DNA of 8,428 nucleotides. It comes from Fusobacterium sp. Lineage in GTDB: Bacteria; Fusobacteriota; Fusobacteriia; Fusobacteriales; Fusobacteriaceae. Both the position numbers and the translations under genes were made by a program. Location: NCBI GenBank assembly GCA_020024855.1, contig JAHHTB010000077.1:1-8428 (forward strand), in the 5' to 3' direction. The notes below the pieces were generated by a model, which was not told where the DNA came from, searched no databases, and saw only the letters and a program-made list of their open reading frames with translations. Each line of letters opens with the position of its first letter. Position 1 is the first letter of the stretch. Shown here piece after piece: positions 1 to 5,606 of the stretch.

Positions 1-8
1 CACCCTTT
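1..8 (-). promoter_or_regulatory. Possible ribosome binding site of a gene beyond the window edge
   Basis: Read on the minus strand the first bases are AAAGGGTG, which resembles a Shine-Dalgarno sequence. It lies about 33 bases after the stop of the HAD phosphatase gene. No convincing terminator separates the two, so the operon may continue to the left. The start codon would be outside the window, so this is only a suggestion. Confidence 0.3.
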
Positions 9-41
9 AATAAAAATTAAAAAGTGCTTTTTTTATAATTA

Positions 42-845
42 TTATTTTATAATTTTTTCAATATCTTTTATTGAATCAAAAATATAATCTGGAATAAATT
101 CTGTATTTTCTAACATTTTTTTATCAGTTTCACCACTCATAACAAGAATAGAAGTTATTCCATTATCTCTTCCTGTTCTAATATCAGTATACAGTCTATC
201 TCCAACCATTACTAAATCTTTCTTTTCTAAAGAATATTTATCTAAGATAGCTTCTAATATATATTTGTTAGGTTTTCCTATAATGATTGGTTCTCTTCCT
301 GTTGAAGCCTTTATAAAAGCTATCATTGCTCCTGCATCAGGCATAAATTTTCCACCATCTAAAGGGCAATTAAAATCAGGGTGAGTTGCAATATATGAAA
401 TACCTTTTGATAAATACTCACAAGCTATCCATAATTTTTCATAAGTAAGGGTTGTATCAAATCCAAGAACTACAAAATCTATATCTCGTTCTCTTTCTTT
501 TACAATAACAAAACCAGCTTTTAAAAACTCCTCTTCCAAAGCTTTTGTACCCATGAGAAAAATTTTAGCATTCTTCTTTATTTTGTTAAGATAGAAAATG
601 GTTGCATCTCCTGATGTAAAAACATCATTTTTTTCTGTAGAAATACCCATTTTACCAAGTTTTTCTACGTATTCTTTTTTATTTTTAGATGAATTATTTG
701 TAAGAAAAATATATTTTTTTCCCTCTTCTTTAATAGTTTTTAAAAAAGTATCTGCTCCTTCTATCAGTTGATTTCCAAGATATATTGTCCCATCCATATC
801 AAGAAGAAAGCATTTTTTTTCTTTTAATTTATTAACATCTACCAT
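42..845 (-). CDS. HAD-IIA family sugar/polyol-phosphate phosphatase (NagD / glycerol-3-phosphate phosphatase-like)
   Basis: A 267-residue cytoplasmic HAD hydrolase of subfamily IIA, the usual length for NagD, AraL and PGP-type phosphatases. Seen directly: motif I DMDGT at 16-20 (nucleophile D16, acid/base D18), motif II TNN at 49-51, motif III lysine K191 in GKPN, and motif IV GDRLYTD at 215-221 with metal-binding D216 and D221. The C2-type cap lies between motifs II and III, with ATHPDFNCP at 153-161. Known members remove phosphate from nucleotides, sugar phosphates, phosphoglycolate or glycerol 3-phosphate, and the sequence alone does not choose among them. The ATG at 845 follows AGAGGTGG at a good distance. 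The gene starts 23 bases after dctM stops, so it is the fourth gene of the TRAP operon and probably acts on the imported compound or a product of it. The nearby GlpP and GlpQ make a glycerol-phosphate link plausible but unproven. Confidence 0.9.
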   Translation of the reverse strand: MVDVNKLKEKKCFLLDMDGTIYLGNQLIEGADTFLKTIKEEGKKYIFLTNNSSKNKKEYVEKLGKMGISTEKNDVFTSGDATIFYLNKIKKNAKIFLMGTKALEEEFLKAGFVIVKERERDIDFVVLGFDTTLTYEKLWIACEYLSKGISYIATHPDFNCPLDGGKFMPDAGAMIAFIKASTGREPIIIGKPNKYILEAILDKYSLEKKDLVMVGDRLYTDIRTGRDNGITSILVMSGETDKKMLENTEFIPDYIFDSIKDIEKIIK

Positions 846-868
846 AATTCCACCTCTTACTTTATCTT

Positions 869-2155
869 TTATCTAAAAAGATTTGGAATAAATAGTGCTA
901 AACCTTCTGAATATGTTACAAGAAGAAGTACAACTAATAAAGAAACTATAAATGGCCATATTTCTTTTATAAAGTCCTCGAGTTTTACATTGACTATTGA
1001 GCATACTGTAAACATCATAGAACCAAATGGTGGTGTTAAACCTCCAATCATTATATTAACAATGAAGATAACTCCAAAGTGAAGTGGATCTACACCTAGA
1101 GCTCTTACAGCTGGTACTAAAAGTGGTGCTAAGATTACAAGTGCTGCTCCTCCTTCAATAAACATTCCTACAAATAAAAGTAGTAAGTTTATTACCATAA
1201 GCAATACAAATTTATTATCTGTAAAGTTCATAAGTCCTTGTGTTATCATTTGAGGAATTCTTTCTAAAGTCATATAATAACCAAACACTTTAGCTGATGC
1301 AATTATAATCATTACTGAACCTGTGCTTTGAACTGTTTCTTTTAAAATAATTGGTATATGTTTTAATTTTAATTTTTTATATACAAAAAAACCAACAATA
1401 AAACAGAAAAATACTGCAACTCCTCCTGCTTCTGTAGGAGTAAACATTCCAATACGCATTCCAAGAATAATACCAAATGGAATAGCCAATGCCCAAATTG
1501 ATTTTAAAGCTTGATTTCCAATTTCTCTTGGACTTGCCATCTTACTTCTTGATGGAGCATATCCTCTTTTTGAAGATATAAGATAAACTGCTAACATCAT
1601 TGCCCCTGTCATAAGAATACCTGGTGTATATCCTGCAAGGAACATATCCCCTACTGGAACATTTGCAATTAGTGCATATAAAATTAAGTTTGTTCCTGGT
1701 GGTATAACAGGACTTACAGCTGATGAAGCAGCTGTTACTGCTGCAGAGAATTCAGGTGAAAACCCTTTTTTAATCATTTCAGGAACTAAAATTTTTGATT
1801 CCATAGCAGCATCAGCATTGGCAGAACCAGAAATTCCACCCATCATAGCACTTAAAAGACAATTTACTTGAGCTAATCCACCTTTCATATGACCTGCTAA
1901 AACTTCTGCCATATTCATAAGTTGTTCACTAATACCTGAATAATTCATTACTGAACCAACCATTATAAAAAAAGGAACTGCTAAATAAGGAAAAGATTCA
2001 ACTGATGTCACAAATTGCTGAATAACCATATTCATTGCCATTGTGTTATTTAAAAAGATAAAATAAAATAATGCTGATCCCATTAAAGCAAATCCTATTG
2101 GAATATTTAAGAAAAATAAAATAAATAGTACAATTACTGGTGTTAAAGCATGCAT
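869..2155 (-). CDS. dctM: TRAP transporter large permease subunit (DctM family)
   Basis: A 428-residue polytopic membrane protein of usual DctM length, with about 12 hydrophobic segments over its full length. Family signatures seen: KGGLAQVNCLLSAMMGGISG at 91-110, SANADAA at 111-117, TAASSAVSPVIPPG at 141-154, GMFTPTEAGGVA at 236-247, MFIEGGAALVILAPLLVP at 331-348 and GGLTPPFG at 371-378. In known TRAP systems this subunit forms the Na+-coupled elevator transport path and takes substrate delivered by the periplasmic DctP protein. The ATG at 2155 is preceded by AAGGAGG, whose first bases are the TAA stop of dctQ, so only 14 bases separate the genes and translation is probably coupled. The substrate cannot be told from this subunit. 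No sign of damage. Confidence 0.96.
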   Translation of the reverse strand: MHALTPVIVLFILFFLNIPIGFALMGSALFYFIFLNNTMAMNMVIQQFVTSVESFPYLAVPFFIMVGSVMNYSGISEQLMNMAEVLAGHMKGGLAQVNCLLSAMMGGISGSANADAAMESKILVPEMIKKGFSPEFSAAVTAASSAVSPVIPPGTNLILYALIANVPVGDMFLAGYTPGILMTGAMMLAVYLISSKRGYAPSRSKMASPREIGNQALKSIWALAIPFGIILGMRIGMFTPTEAGGVAVFFCFIVGFFVYKKLKLKHIPIILKETVQSTGSVMIIIASAKVFGYYMTLERIPQMITQGLMNFTDNKFVLLMVINLLLLFVGMFIEGGAALVILAPLLVPAVRALGVDPLHFGVIFIVNIMIGGLTPPFGSMMFTVCSIVNVKLEDFIKEIWPFIVSLLVVLLLVTYSEGLALFIPNLFR

Positions 2156-2169
2156 AATTAAATTCCTCC

Positions 2170-2652
2170 TTAAATATTAATTATTTTTTTATTTTTTGAA
2201 AATATTCCTTTAAAACTTTGAATTGTAAAAATTAAAGAATACATTGTCATAAGCCCAAAAGAAAGGATAATTGATGCATTTATATAAGCATATGATATTT
2301 CAAGTGCTGCTGTTATTTTTGAAGATGTTGATACATAATCAAAAGCAAAGTAAAACATTAATCCACTTAAAACTGTTAAAAGAATATAAACAAAAAATTC
2401 TACTACTTTTCTAACTTTTTTAGGAAGAAGGACTATTATTGCTTCAACTCCTATAAGTGCTTTTTTCCTATATGCAGCTGCTGTTCCTAAGAATATTGTC
2501 CACACAAAACAACCAACGGCAACTTCTTCAGCCCAAAAATATGTAAATTTTAGAACATATCTTGTAAAAACGTTCATTATAACAACTATAATAGTTACAG
2601 AAATAAACAAACTTCCAAGATATAGTTCAAAATCTTTTAAAAAATTCTTCAT
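2170..2652 (-). CDS. dctQ: TRAP transporter small permease subunit (DctQ family)
   Basis: A 160-residue protein with four hydrophobic segments (about residues 11-28, 44-61, 83-105 and 121-145). It has the DctQ pattern FTRYVLKFTYFWAEEVAVG after the first helix, including the aromatic-W-EE stretch. DctQ is the inner-membrane partner that stabilises the large subunit DctM and helps dock the binding protein. I chose the ATG at 2652. A TTG one codon upstream (2655) keeps the frame open but would sit directly against the AGGTGG ribosome binding site, whereas the ATG has a workable gap. The TAA stop overlaps the ribosome binding site of dctM. Upstream, an 80-base gap holding a strong stem-loop separates it from dctP. 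Confidence 0.94.
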   Translation of the reverse strand: MKNFLKDFELYLGSLFISVTIIVVIMNVFTRYVLKFTYFWAEEVAVGCFVWTIFLGTAAAYRKKALIGVEAIIVLLPKKVRKVVEFFVYILLTVLSGLMFYFAFDYVSTSSKITAALEISYAYINASIILSFGLMTMYSLIFTIQSFKGIFSKNKKIINI

Positions 2653-2693
2653 CAAACCACCTCTTCTTAAAGTAAAAATTATTCTGTATTTTA

Positions 2694-2720
2694 GAAATAG
2701 AGGATTTAATCCTCTATTTC
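2694..2720 (-). promoter_or_regulatory. Intercistronic stem-loop between dctP and dctQ
   Basis: GAAATAGAGGAT and ATCCTCTATTTC form a perfect 12-bp stem around a 3-base loop, 11 bases after the dctP stop codon. On the minus strand it is not followed by a U tract, so it is not a typical intrinsic terminator. Such hairpins after a binding-protein gene usually protect the 3' end of its mRNA, so that more binding protein than permease is made. That role here is inferred. Confidence 0.7.
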
Positions 2721-2731
2721 CTAAGTTTTAT

Positions 2732-3763
2732 TTATTTTCCATTTTTTATATCTTCTCTTATTTGAGTAAGTTCTTTCATTATTTCATCATATATTCCTGG
2801 AGTCCATTTAGGGAACATTGAATATACAGGTGCTATTGCTTTATTAAATGCTTCTACATCAACTTCATGGAAATGTACACCTAATTCTTTTAACTTAACC
2901 TCATATTCTTTTTCAAGTTTAATTGTTTCTGCTAAGTTATCTTCTGCACCTTTATTAAATTCTTCTTGAATTATTATTCTTTCTTCATCTGTTAAACTGT
3001 CCCAACATTTTTTAGAAATACATACAGCAGATACACCTAGTAAGTGTCTTGTTAAAGAGTACTCTTTAACATTCTCATATTGTTTAGTTCCATAATATGT
3101 CATGATAGAACCTTCAACACCATCTATAACTCCTTGTTGAATAGCTGCATAAGTATCAGGGTAAGGCATTGCAACTGGATTTCCACCTAAAGCTTCAATA
3201 GTAAATGTATATAATTGACTTGTAGGTACTCTTAATTTAACACCTTTCATATCTTGTGGTGTTTTTATTGGTTTATTTGTCATCATACTTCTAAATCCAA
3301 ATAACCAATCAAGTGATAATACTTTTATTCCTTTTTCTTCAGCTGCTTTATTTAAATTTTGAACTAATGGAGTTCTCATCATTCTTAAATATTCATCAAA
3401 AGAAGAATATAATAAAGGACCTGTTACAGCATTATAATCTGGAACATAATCTCCTAAAAAGTTTACACCATCAACTGAAATCCAATCTGAACCATTAACT
3501 ACTTGTTCCATTCCATCTTTACCAATTGGAAGAGTTCCACTTGTAAATAATTGAAGTTCTAAAGATCCATTACTTCTTTTATTTACTGCCTCAACAACTT
3601 TCACTAATGACTTTGCTGTTTGTTCATCATCAACAAATTTTGTGCTTACTTTAATCACTCTAGGTGCTTTTTCCTCTCCAGCTTTTTCTTTTGAACCACC
3701 ACAAGCAATAAATAAAACACCTAAAATCACTGTTAACAATAAATTTTTAATAGATTTCGCCAT
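2732..3763 (-). CDS. dctP: TRAP transporter solute-binding lipoprotein (DctP family)
   Basis: A 343-residue exported binding protein. The N-terminus has lysines at 3 and 6, a hydrophobic core at 8-20, and a lipobox ending FIAC with the lipidated cysteine at C21, followed by a charged linker. It is therefore predicted to be membrane-anchored rather than freely periplasmic. The -3 position is F rather than the usual L. Family marks are GVKLRVPTS at 174-182, with R178 at the position that binds the substrate carboxylate in known DctP proteins, and NPVAMPYPDTYAAIQQGVID at 195-214. The retained arginine suggests an organic acid or other anion. No specific substrate can be named. The ATG at 3763 follows an unusual G-rich site (GGGGGCGAG) rather than the AGGAGG seen at dctM and glpQ. 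It is first in the operon with dctQ, dctM and a HAD phosphatase, behind a leader that contains a terminator. Confidence 0.95.
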   Translation of the reverse strand: MAKSIKNLLLTVILGVLFIACGGSKEKAGEEKAPRVIKVSTKFVDDEQTAKSLVKVVEAVNKRSNGSLELQLFTSGTLPIGKDGMEQVVNGSDWISVDGVNFLGDYVPDYNAVTGPLLYSSFDEYLRMMRTPLVQNLNKAAEEKGIKVLSLDWLFGFRSMMTNKPIKTPQDMKGVKLRVPTSQLYTFTIEALGGNPVAMPYPDTYAAIQQGVIDGVEGSIMTYYGTKQYENVKEYSLTRHLLGVSAVCISKKCWDSLTDEERIIIQEEFNKGAEDNLAETIKLEKEYEVKLKELGVHFHEVDVEAFNKAIAPVYSMFPKWTPGIYDEIMKELTQIREDIKNGK

Positions 3764-3801
3764 TTTCTCGCCCCCATATTTAATTTTAATTGAATACTTC
3801 T

Positions 3802-3849
3802 AAAAAAAAAACTGAAAAAAATCCCTTGTTAAACAAGATATTTTTTCAG
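3802..3849 (-). terminator. Intrinsic terminator in the dctP 5' leader (probable attenuator)
   Basis: On the minus strand CTGAAAAAA pairs with TTTTTTTCAG (one bulged T) and continues through T-A, one A-G mismatch and a T-G wobble into CTTG/CAAG around a TTTAA loop (3849-3812). Ten consecutive T follow at 3811-3802. It lies about 40 bases after the predicted transcript start and about 40 bases before the dctP start codon, so it would stop transcription before the operon unless overcome. It could also catch read-through from the upstream glpP gene, but the promoter between them argues for attenuation. Confidence 0.7.
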
Positions 3850-3870
3850 CTTCTCCTTTCTCCTTAGCTA
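3847..3870 (-). promoter_or_regulatory. Candidate antiterminator hairpin with tandem 7-nt repeat, dctP leader
   Basis: On the minus strand TAGCT (3870-3866) can pair with AGCTG (3851-3847), including one T-G wobble. The 14-base loop is an exact tandem duplication of AAGGAGA. The 3' arm shares its last three bases (CTG) with the 5' arm of the terminator, so the two structures exclude each other. The same layout occurs in the mgtC-like/glpQ leader. I propose it as the binding site of the neighbouring GlpP protein. The loop also resembles two ribosome binding sites, but no suitable start codon follows. Confidence 0.45.
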
Positions 3871-3892
3871 GTATTCTATTTACTATATTGAT

Positions 3893-3921
3893 AAGATACT
3901 CCATTTTTATTAAGTTGTCAA
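3893..3921 (-). promoter_or_regulatory. Sigma-70-type promoter of the dctPQM operon
   Basis: On the minus strand a perfect -35 TTGACA (3921-3916) is followed by a 17-base spacer and -10 TATCTT (3898-3893). The transcript should start near 3886. The 10-mer TATCAATATA begins within the -10 region and is shared with the mgtC-like promoter. Confidence 0.7.
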
Positions 3922-3994
3922 ATTATTTTTAAATTTTATGTTTTAATATAGATTATTTTTTACGATATAAATATATTTAGTATAATTTTTAATC

Positions 3995-4555
3995 TTAAAA
4001 ATCCCAAAGTTTTTTATCAGTAGTTGATATTCCTTCTGCACCTGCTCTCAATGCATTTATTATATCCTCTTTTTCATCTATAAGCCCACCTGTAATAACA
4101 GGAACATTAACTAAATTACATATTCTTTTTATTATTTTTGGCATAACTCCAGGAAGAACTTCTACTGCATCTGGTTTATTTTCTCTTATATGCATTATTG
4201 TATTTTTAAACGAAAAAGAATCTAAAACAAAAAATCTTTGAATTACACTTACATTCCTTTTTTTAGCAAAAGCTACAACATTATGTTTAGTTGTTATAAT
4301 TCCATCTGCTTTTATATGGCTAATAAAATATTCTACTCCATAACTTGAACTTGATAATCCTTCTATCATATCTATATGAACAAAAACTATTTTTTTTGCT
4401 TCTTTCAATTTTTTTACTATTCCTTGAATATTTATTAAATTTGACATTATAACAAATATTATCTCACTGCTAGATTCTAACACTTCATTAAGGCCATCTT
4501 CATTCTTAATAGCTGGTATTATTGGATTTCTTTCCAGTATTTCTCTAATTTCCAT
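3995..4555 (-). CDS. glpP: GlpP-family glycerol-3-phosphate-responsive RNA antiterminator
   Basis: A 186-residue soluble protein, close to the length of Bacillus GlpP (about 190). Family motifs run end to end: PIIPAIKN 11-18, SSSEIIFVIM 28-37, VHIDMIEGLSS 59-69, ADGIITTK 83-90, QRFFVLDS 106-113, EVLPGVMPK 132-140, PVITGGLI 152-159 and GAEGISTT 172-179. The pattern fits a (beta/alpha)8-barrel phosphate binder. In Bacillus subtilis, GlpP with glycerol 3-phosphate acts on the leader mRNA of glp genes, letting RNA polymerase pass a terminator. The ATG at 4555 is preceded by GGAGGG nine bases away. The gene sits between two transcription units, dctPQM-HAD and mgtC-like-glpQ, that both carry a terminator in the leader, while its own promoter has none. 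This fits a regulator serving both neighbours. The family call is firm; the local targets are inferred. Confidence 0.93.
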   Translation of the reverse strand: MEIREILERNPIIPAIKNEDGLNEVLESSSEIIFVIMSNLINIQGIVKKLKEAKKIVFVHIDMIEGLSSSSYGVEYFISHIKADGIITTKHNVVAFAKKRNVSVIQRFFVLDSFSFKNTIMHIRENKPDAVEVLPGVMPKIIKRICNLVNVPVITGGLIDEKEDIINALRAGAEGISTTDKKLWDF

Positions 4556-4592
4556 TCTTAGTTTCCCTCCAAAAAAATTTACTGTTGTTTCT

Positions 4593-4621
4593 ATTTTATA
4601 TTTTTACATATATTCTGTCAA
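4593..4621 (-). promoter_or_regulatory. Promoter of glpP
   Basis: On the minus strand TTGACA (4621-4616), a 17-base spacer and TAAAAT (4598-4593) give a near-consensus promoter. The start near 4586 leaves a leader of about 30 bases with only the ribosome binding site GGAGGG and no terminator, so glpP is probably expressed without attenuation. Confidence 0.7.
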
Positions 4622-4709
4622 TCTTTATAACATTTTACCATTTAATTATTCTTATTTTTTATTTTTTGTTTTTTATTTATATTTTTTGTTCTTTTTTTAA
4701 ATAATTAAT
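4622..4709. other. AT-only stretch between the divergent glpP and mgtC-like promoters
   Basis: About 88 bases, almost entirely A and T, separate the two -35 boxes. ATTTTTTGTT occurs twice (near 4661 and 4681). It may act as an upstream element or bent DNA for both promoters. No gene or operator palindrome is visible. Confidence 0.4.
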
Positions 4710-4738
4710 TTGACATTTATTTATTTTTATGCTATCCT
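4710..4738 (+). promoter_or_regulatory. Promoter of the mgtC-like/glpQ operon
   Basis: TTGACA at 4710-4715, a 17-base spacer and -10 TATCCT at 4733-4738, with TGC just before the -10 (extended -10 form). The transcript should start near 4745. TATCAATATA follows directly at 4741-4750, as it does at the dctP promoter. Confidence 0.75.
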
Positions 4739-4760
4739 TATATCAATATAAATTTAAATA

Positions 4761-4783
4761 TTAGCATGTGAACTGTGAGCTAA
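4761..4783 (+). promoter_or_regulatory. Candidate antiterminator hairpin with tandem repeat, mgtC-like/glpQ leader
   Basis: TTAGC (4761-4765) pairs perfectly with GCTAA (4779-4783). The 13-base loop holds TGTGA twice (4767-4771 and 4774-4778), a 7-base period. The 3' arm overlaps the first four bases of the terminator stem, so only one of the two structures can form. Its distance from the -10 (about 23 bases) matches that of the matching element in the dctP leader. Proposed GlpP target; inference. Confidence 0.45.
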
Positions 4784-4823
4784 AAATCTCTAAAAATTAA
4801 TTTTTAGAATTTTTAGTTTTTTT
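4780..4823 (+). terminator. Intrinsic terminator in the mgtC-like/glpQ 5' leader
   Basis: CTAAAAAT at 4780-4787 pairs with ATTTTTAG at 4809-4816. After a bulged C at 4788, TCTAAAAAT pairs with ATTTTTAGA, giving 16-17 bp around a tiny loop. Seven T follow at 4817-4823, then G and six more T. It stands about 35 bases after the predicted transcript start and about 35 before the first start codon, where it would block the operon unless antiterminated. Nothing upstream on this strand needs a terminator here. Confidence 0.75.
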
Positions 4824-4856
4824 GTTTTTTGTTGCTATTTTACGAGGTGAATATTT

Positions 4857-5567
4857 ATGCATCCATTTACTCTAGAGCTCACATATCAAGAAATAATCAT
4901 TAGAATTACACTTTCTGTAATTATAGGAGGAATGATTGGATATGAAAGAGGACATAATAATCGTCCTGCTGGTTTTCGTACCCACATTCTTGTTTGCTTA
5001 GGAGCAACTATTGTTTCACTTATACAAGATTTTCTTAGAATAAATATTTTAAATCTTGCTATTGCATATCCAGAAGCATCTAAAGTTTTAAAAACAGATC
5101 TTGGCCGTATTGGAGCACAAGTTGTTAGTGGTATAGGTTTTCTTGGTGCTGGAACTATTATGAGAGATAAAGGATTTATAGGTGGACTTACTACTGCTGC
5201 TTCTATTTGGGCAACAGGTTGTATTGGTCTTGGAATTGGTTGGGGATTTTATCAACTTGCTATCCCTGCTGGAATTGCTATTTTAATAGTTCTTGTTACT
5301 TTAAAAGCTGTTGAACGTTCTATTATCGAAAACAAACATATTGTCAAAATGTCCATATCTTTTAAAGAAGGAACTAGATATTCAGATAATATTCTTGATA
5401 CATATGAAACATTAAAGAGAATGAATATTGAAATTAAAAACCTAAAAAAAAATAAAGAAGAAAATAAAATACTGTATACCTTGATTATGTCAAAACAAAT
5501 GGAACCTTGCGAAATTATGTGTGAACTTTCAAAATCAGAATATGTTACTCAAATCTATGAAATCTAA
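4857..5567 (+). CDS. MgtC/SapB-family membrane protein
   Basis: A 236-residue protein with an N-terminal membrane domain (about five segments between residues 13 and 150) and a soluble C-terminal domain of about 80 residues, probably ACT-like as in MgtC. Family signatures seen: GGMIGYERG at 24-32, RPAGFRTHILVCLGA at 36-50, and DLGRIGAQVVSGIGFLGAGT at 81-100 followed by GLTTAASIWATGCIGLGIG at 110-128. Known members affect Mg2+ limitation survival, ATP synthase activity and phosphate homeostasis. They are no longer thought to be simple Mg2+ pumps. GAGGTGA at 4844-4850 supports this start. It is first in an operon with glpQ, 39 bases downstream. A Mg2+-sensing leader is not visible; the leader instead has the terminator/hairpin pair shared with dctP. 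The pairing with glpQ hints at a role in phosphate balance during G3P use, which is inference. Confidence 0.92.
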   Translation: MHPFTLELTYQEIIIRITLSVIIGGMIGYERGHNNRPAGFRTHILVCLGATIVSLIQDFLRINILNLAIAYPEASKVLKTDLGRIGAQVVSGIGFLGAGTIMRDKGFIGGLTTAASIWATGCIGLGIGWGFYQLAIPAGIAILIVLVTLKAVERSIIENKHIVKMSISFKEGTRYSDNILDTYETLKRMNIEIKNLKKNKEENKILYTLIMSKQMEPCEIMCELSKSEYVTQIYEI

Positions 5568-5606
5568 TTTTACACTATATACAAATAAAAATCTAGGAGG
5601 TAAGCA

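Noticed and set aside
15..37. A-run/T-run hairpin after the HAD gene as terminator
   Set aside because: The stem would be only five A-T pairs around GCAC. This is not stable enough to support a call.
3313..3498. Plus-strand open frame of 61 codons
   Set aside because: It lies wholly antisense to dctP, has low-complexity composition rich in L, I and N, and lacks a ribosome binding site. It is a shadow of the real gene.
3801..3858. Short leader peptide after the AAGGAGA repeats in the dctP leader
   Set aside because: The only starts are a CTG giving six codons and a TTG about 16 bases from the repeat giving 11 codons that run through the terminator. Neither has good start spacing nor a run of regulatory codons.
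3985..4002. Inverted repeat ATTTTTAA/TTAAAAAT over the glpP stop codon
   Set aside because: It is AT-only with a two-base gap and has no U tract after it on the minus strand. It is too weak to call a terminator in such AT-rich DNA.
4745..4856. Possible Mg2+ riboswitch (M-box) before the MgtC-like gene
   Set aside because: The leader is only about 110 bases and is almost filled by the small hairpin and terminator. There is no room for the multi-helix M-box fold and I see none of its conserved parts.
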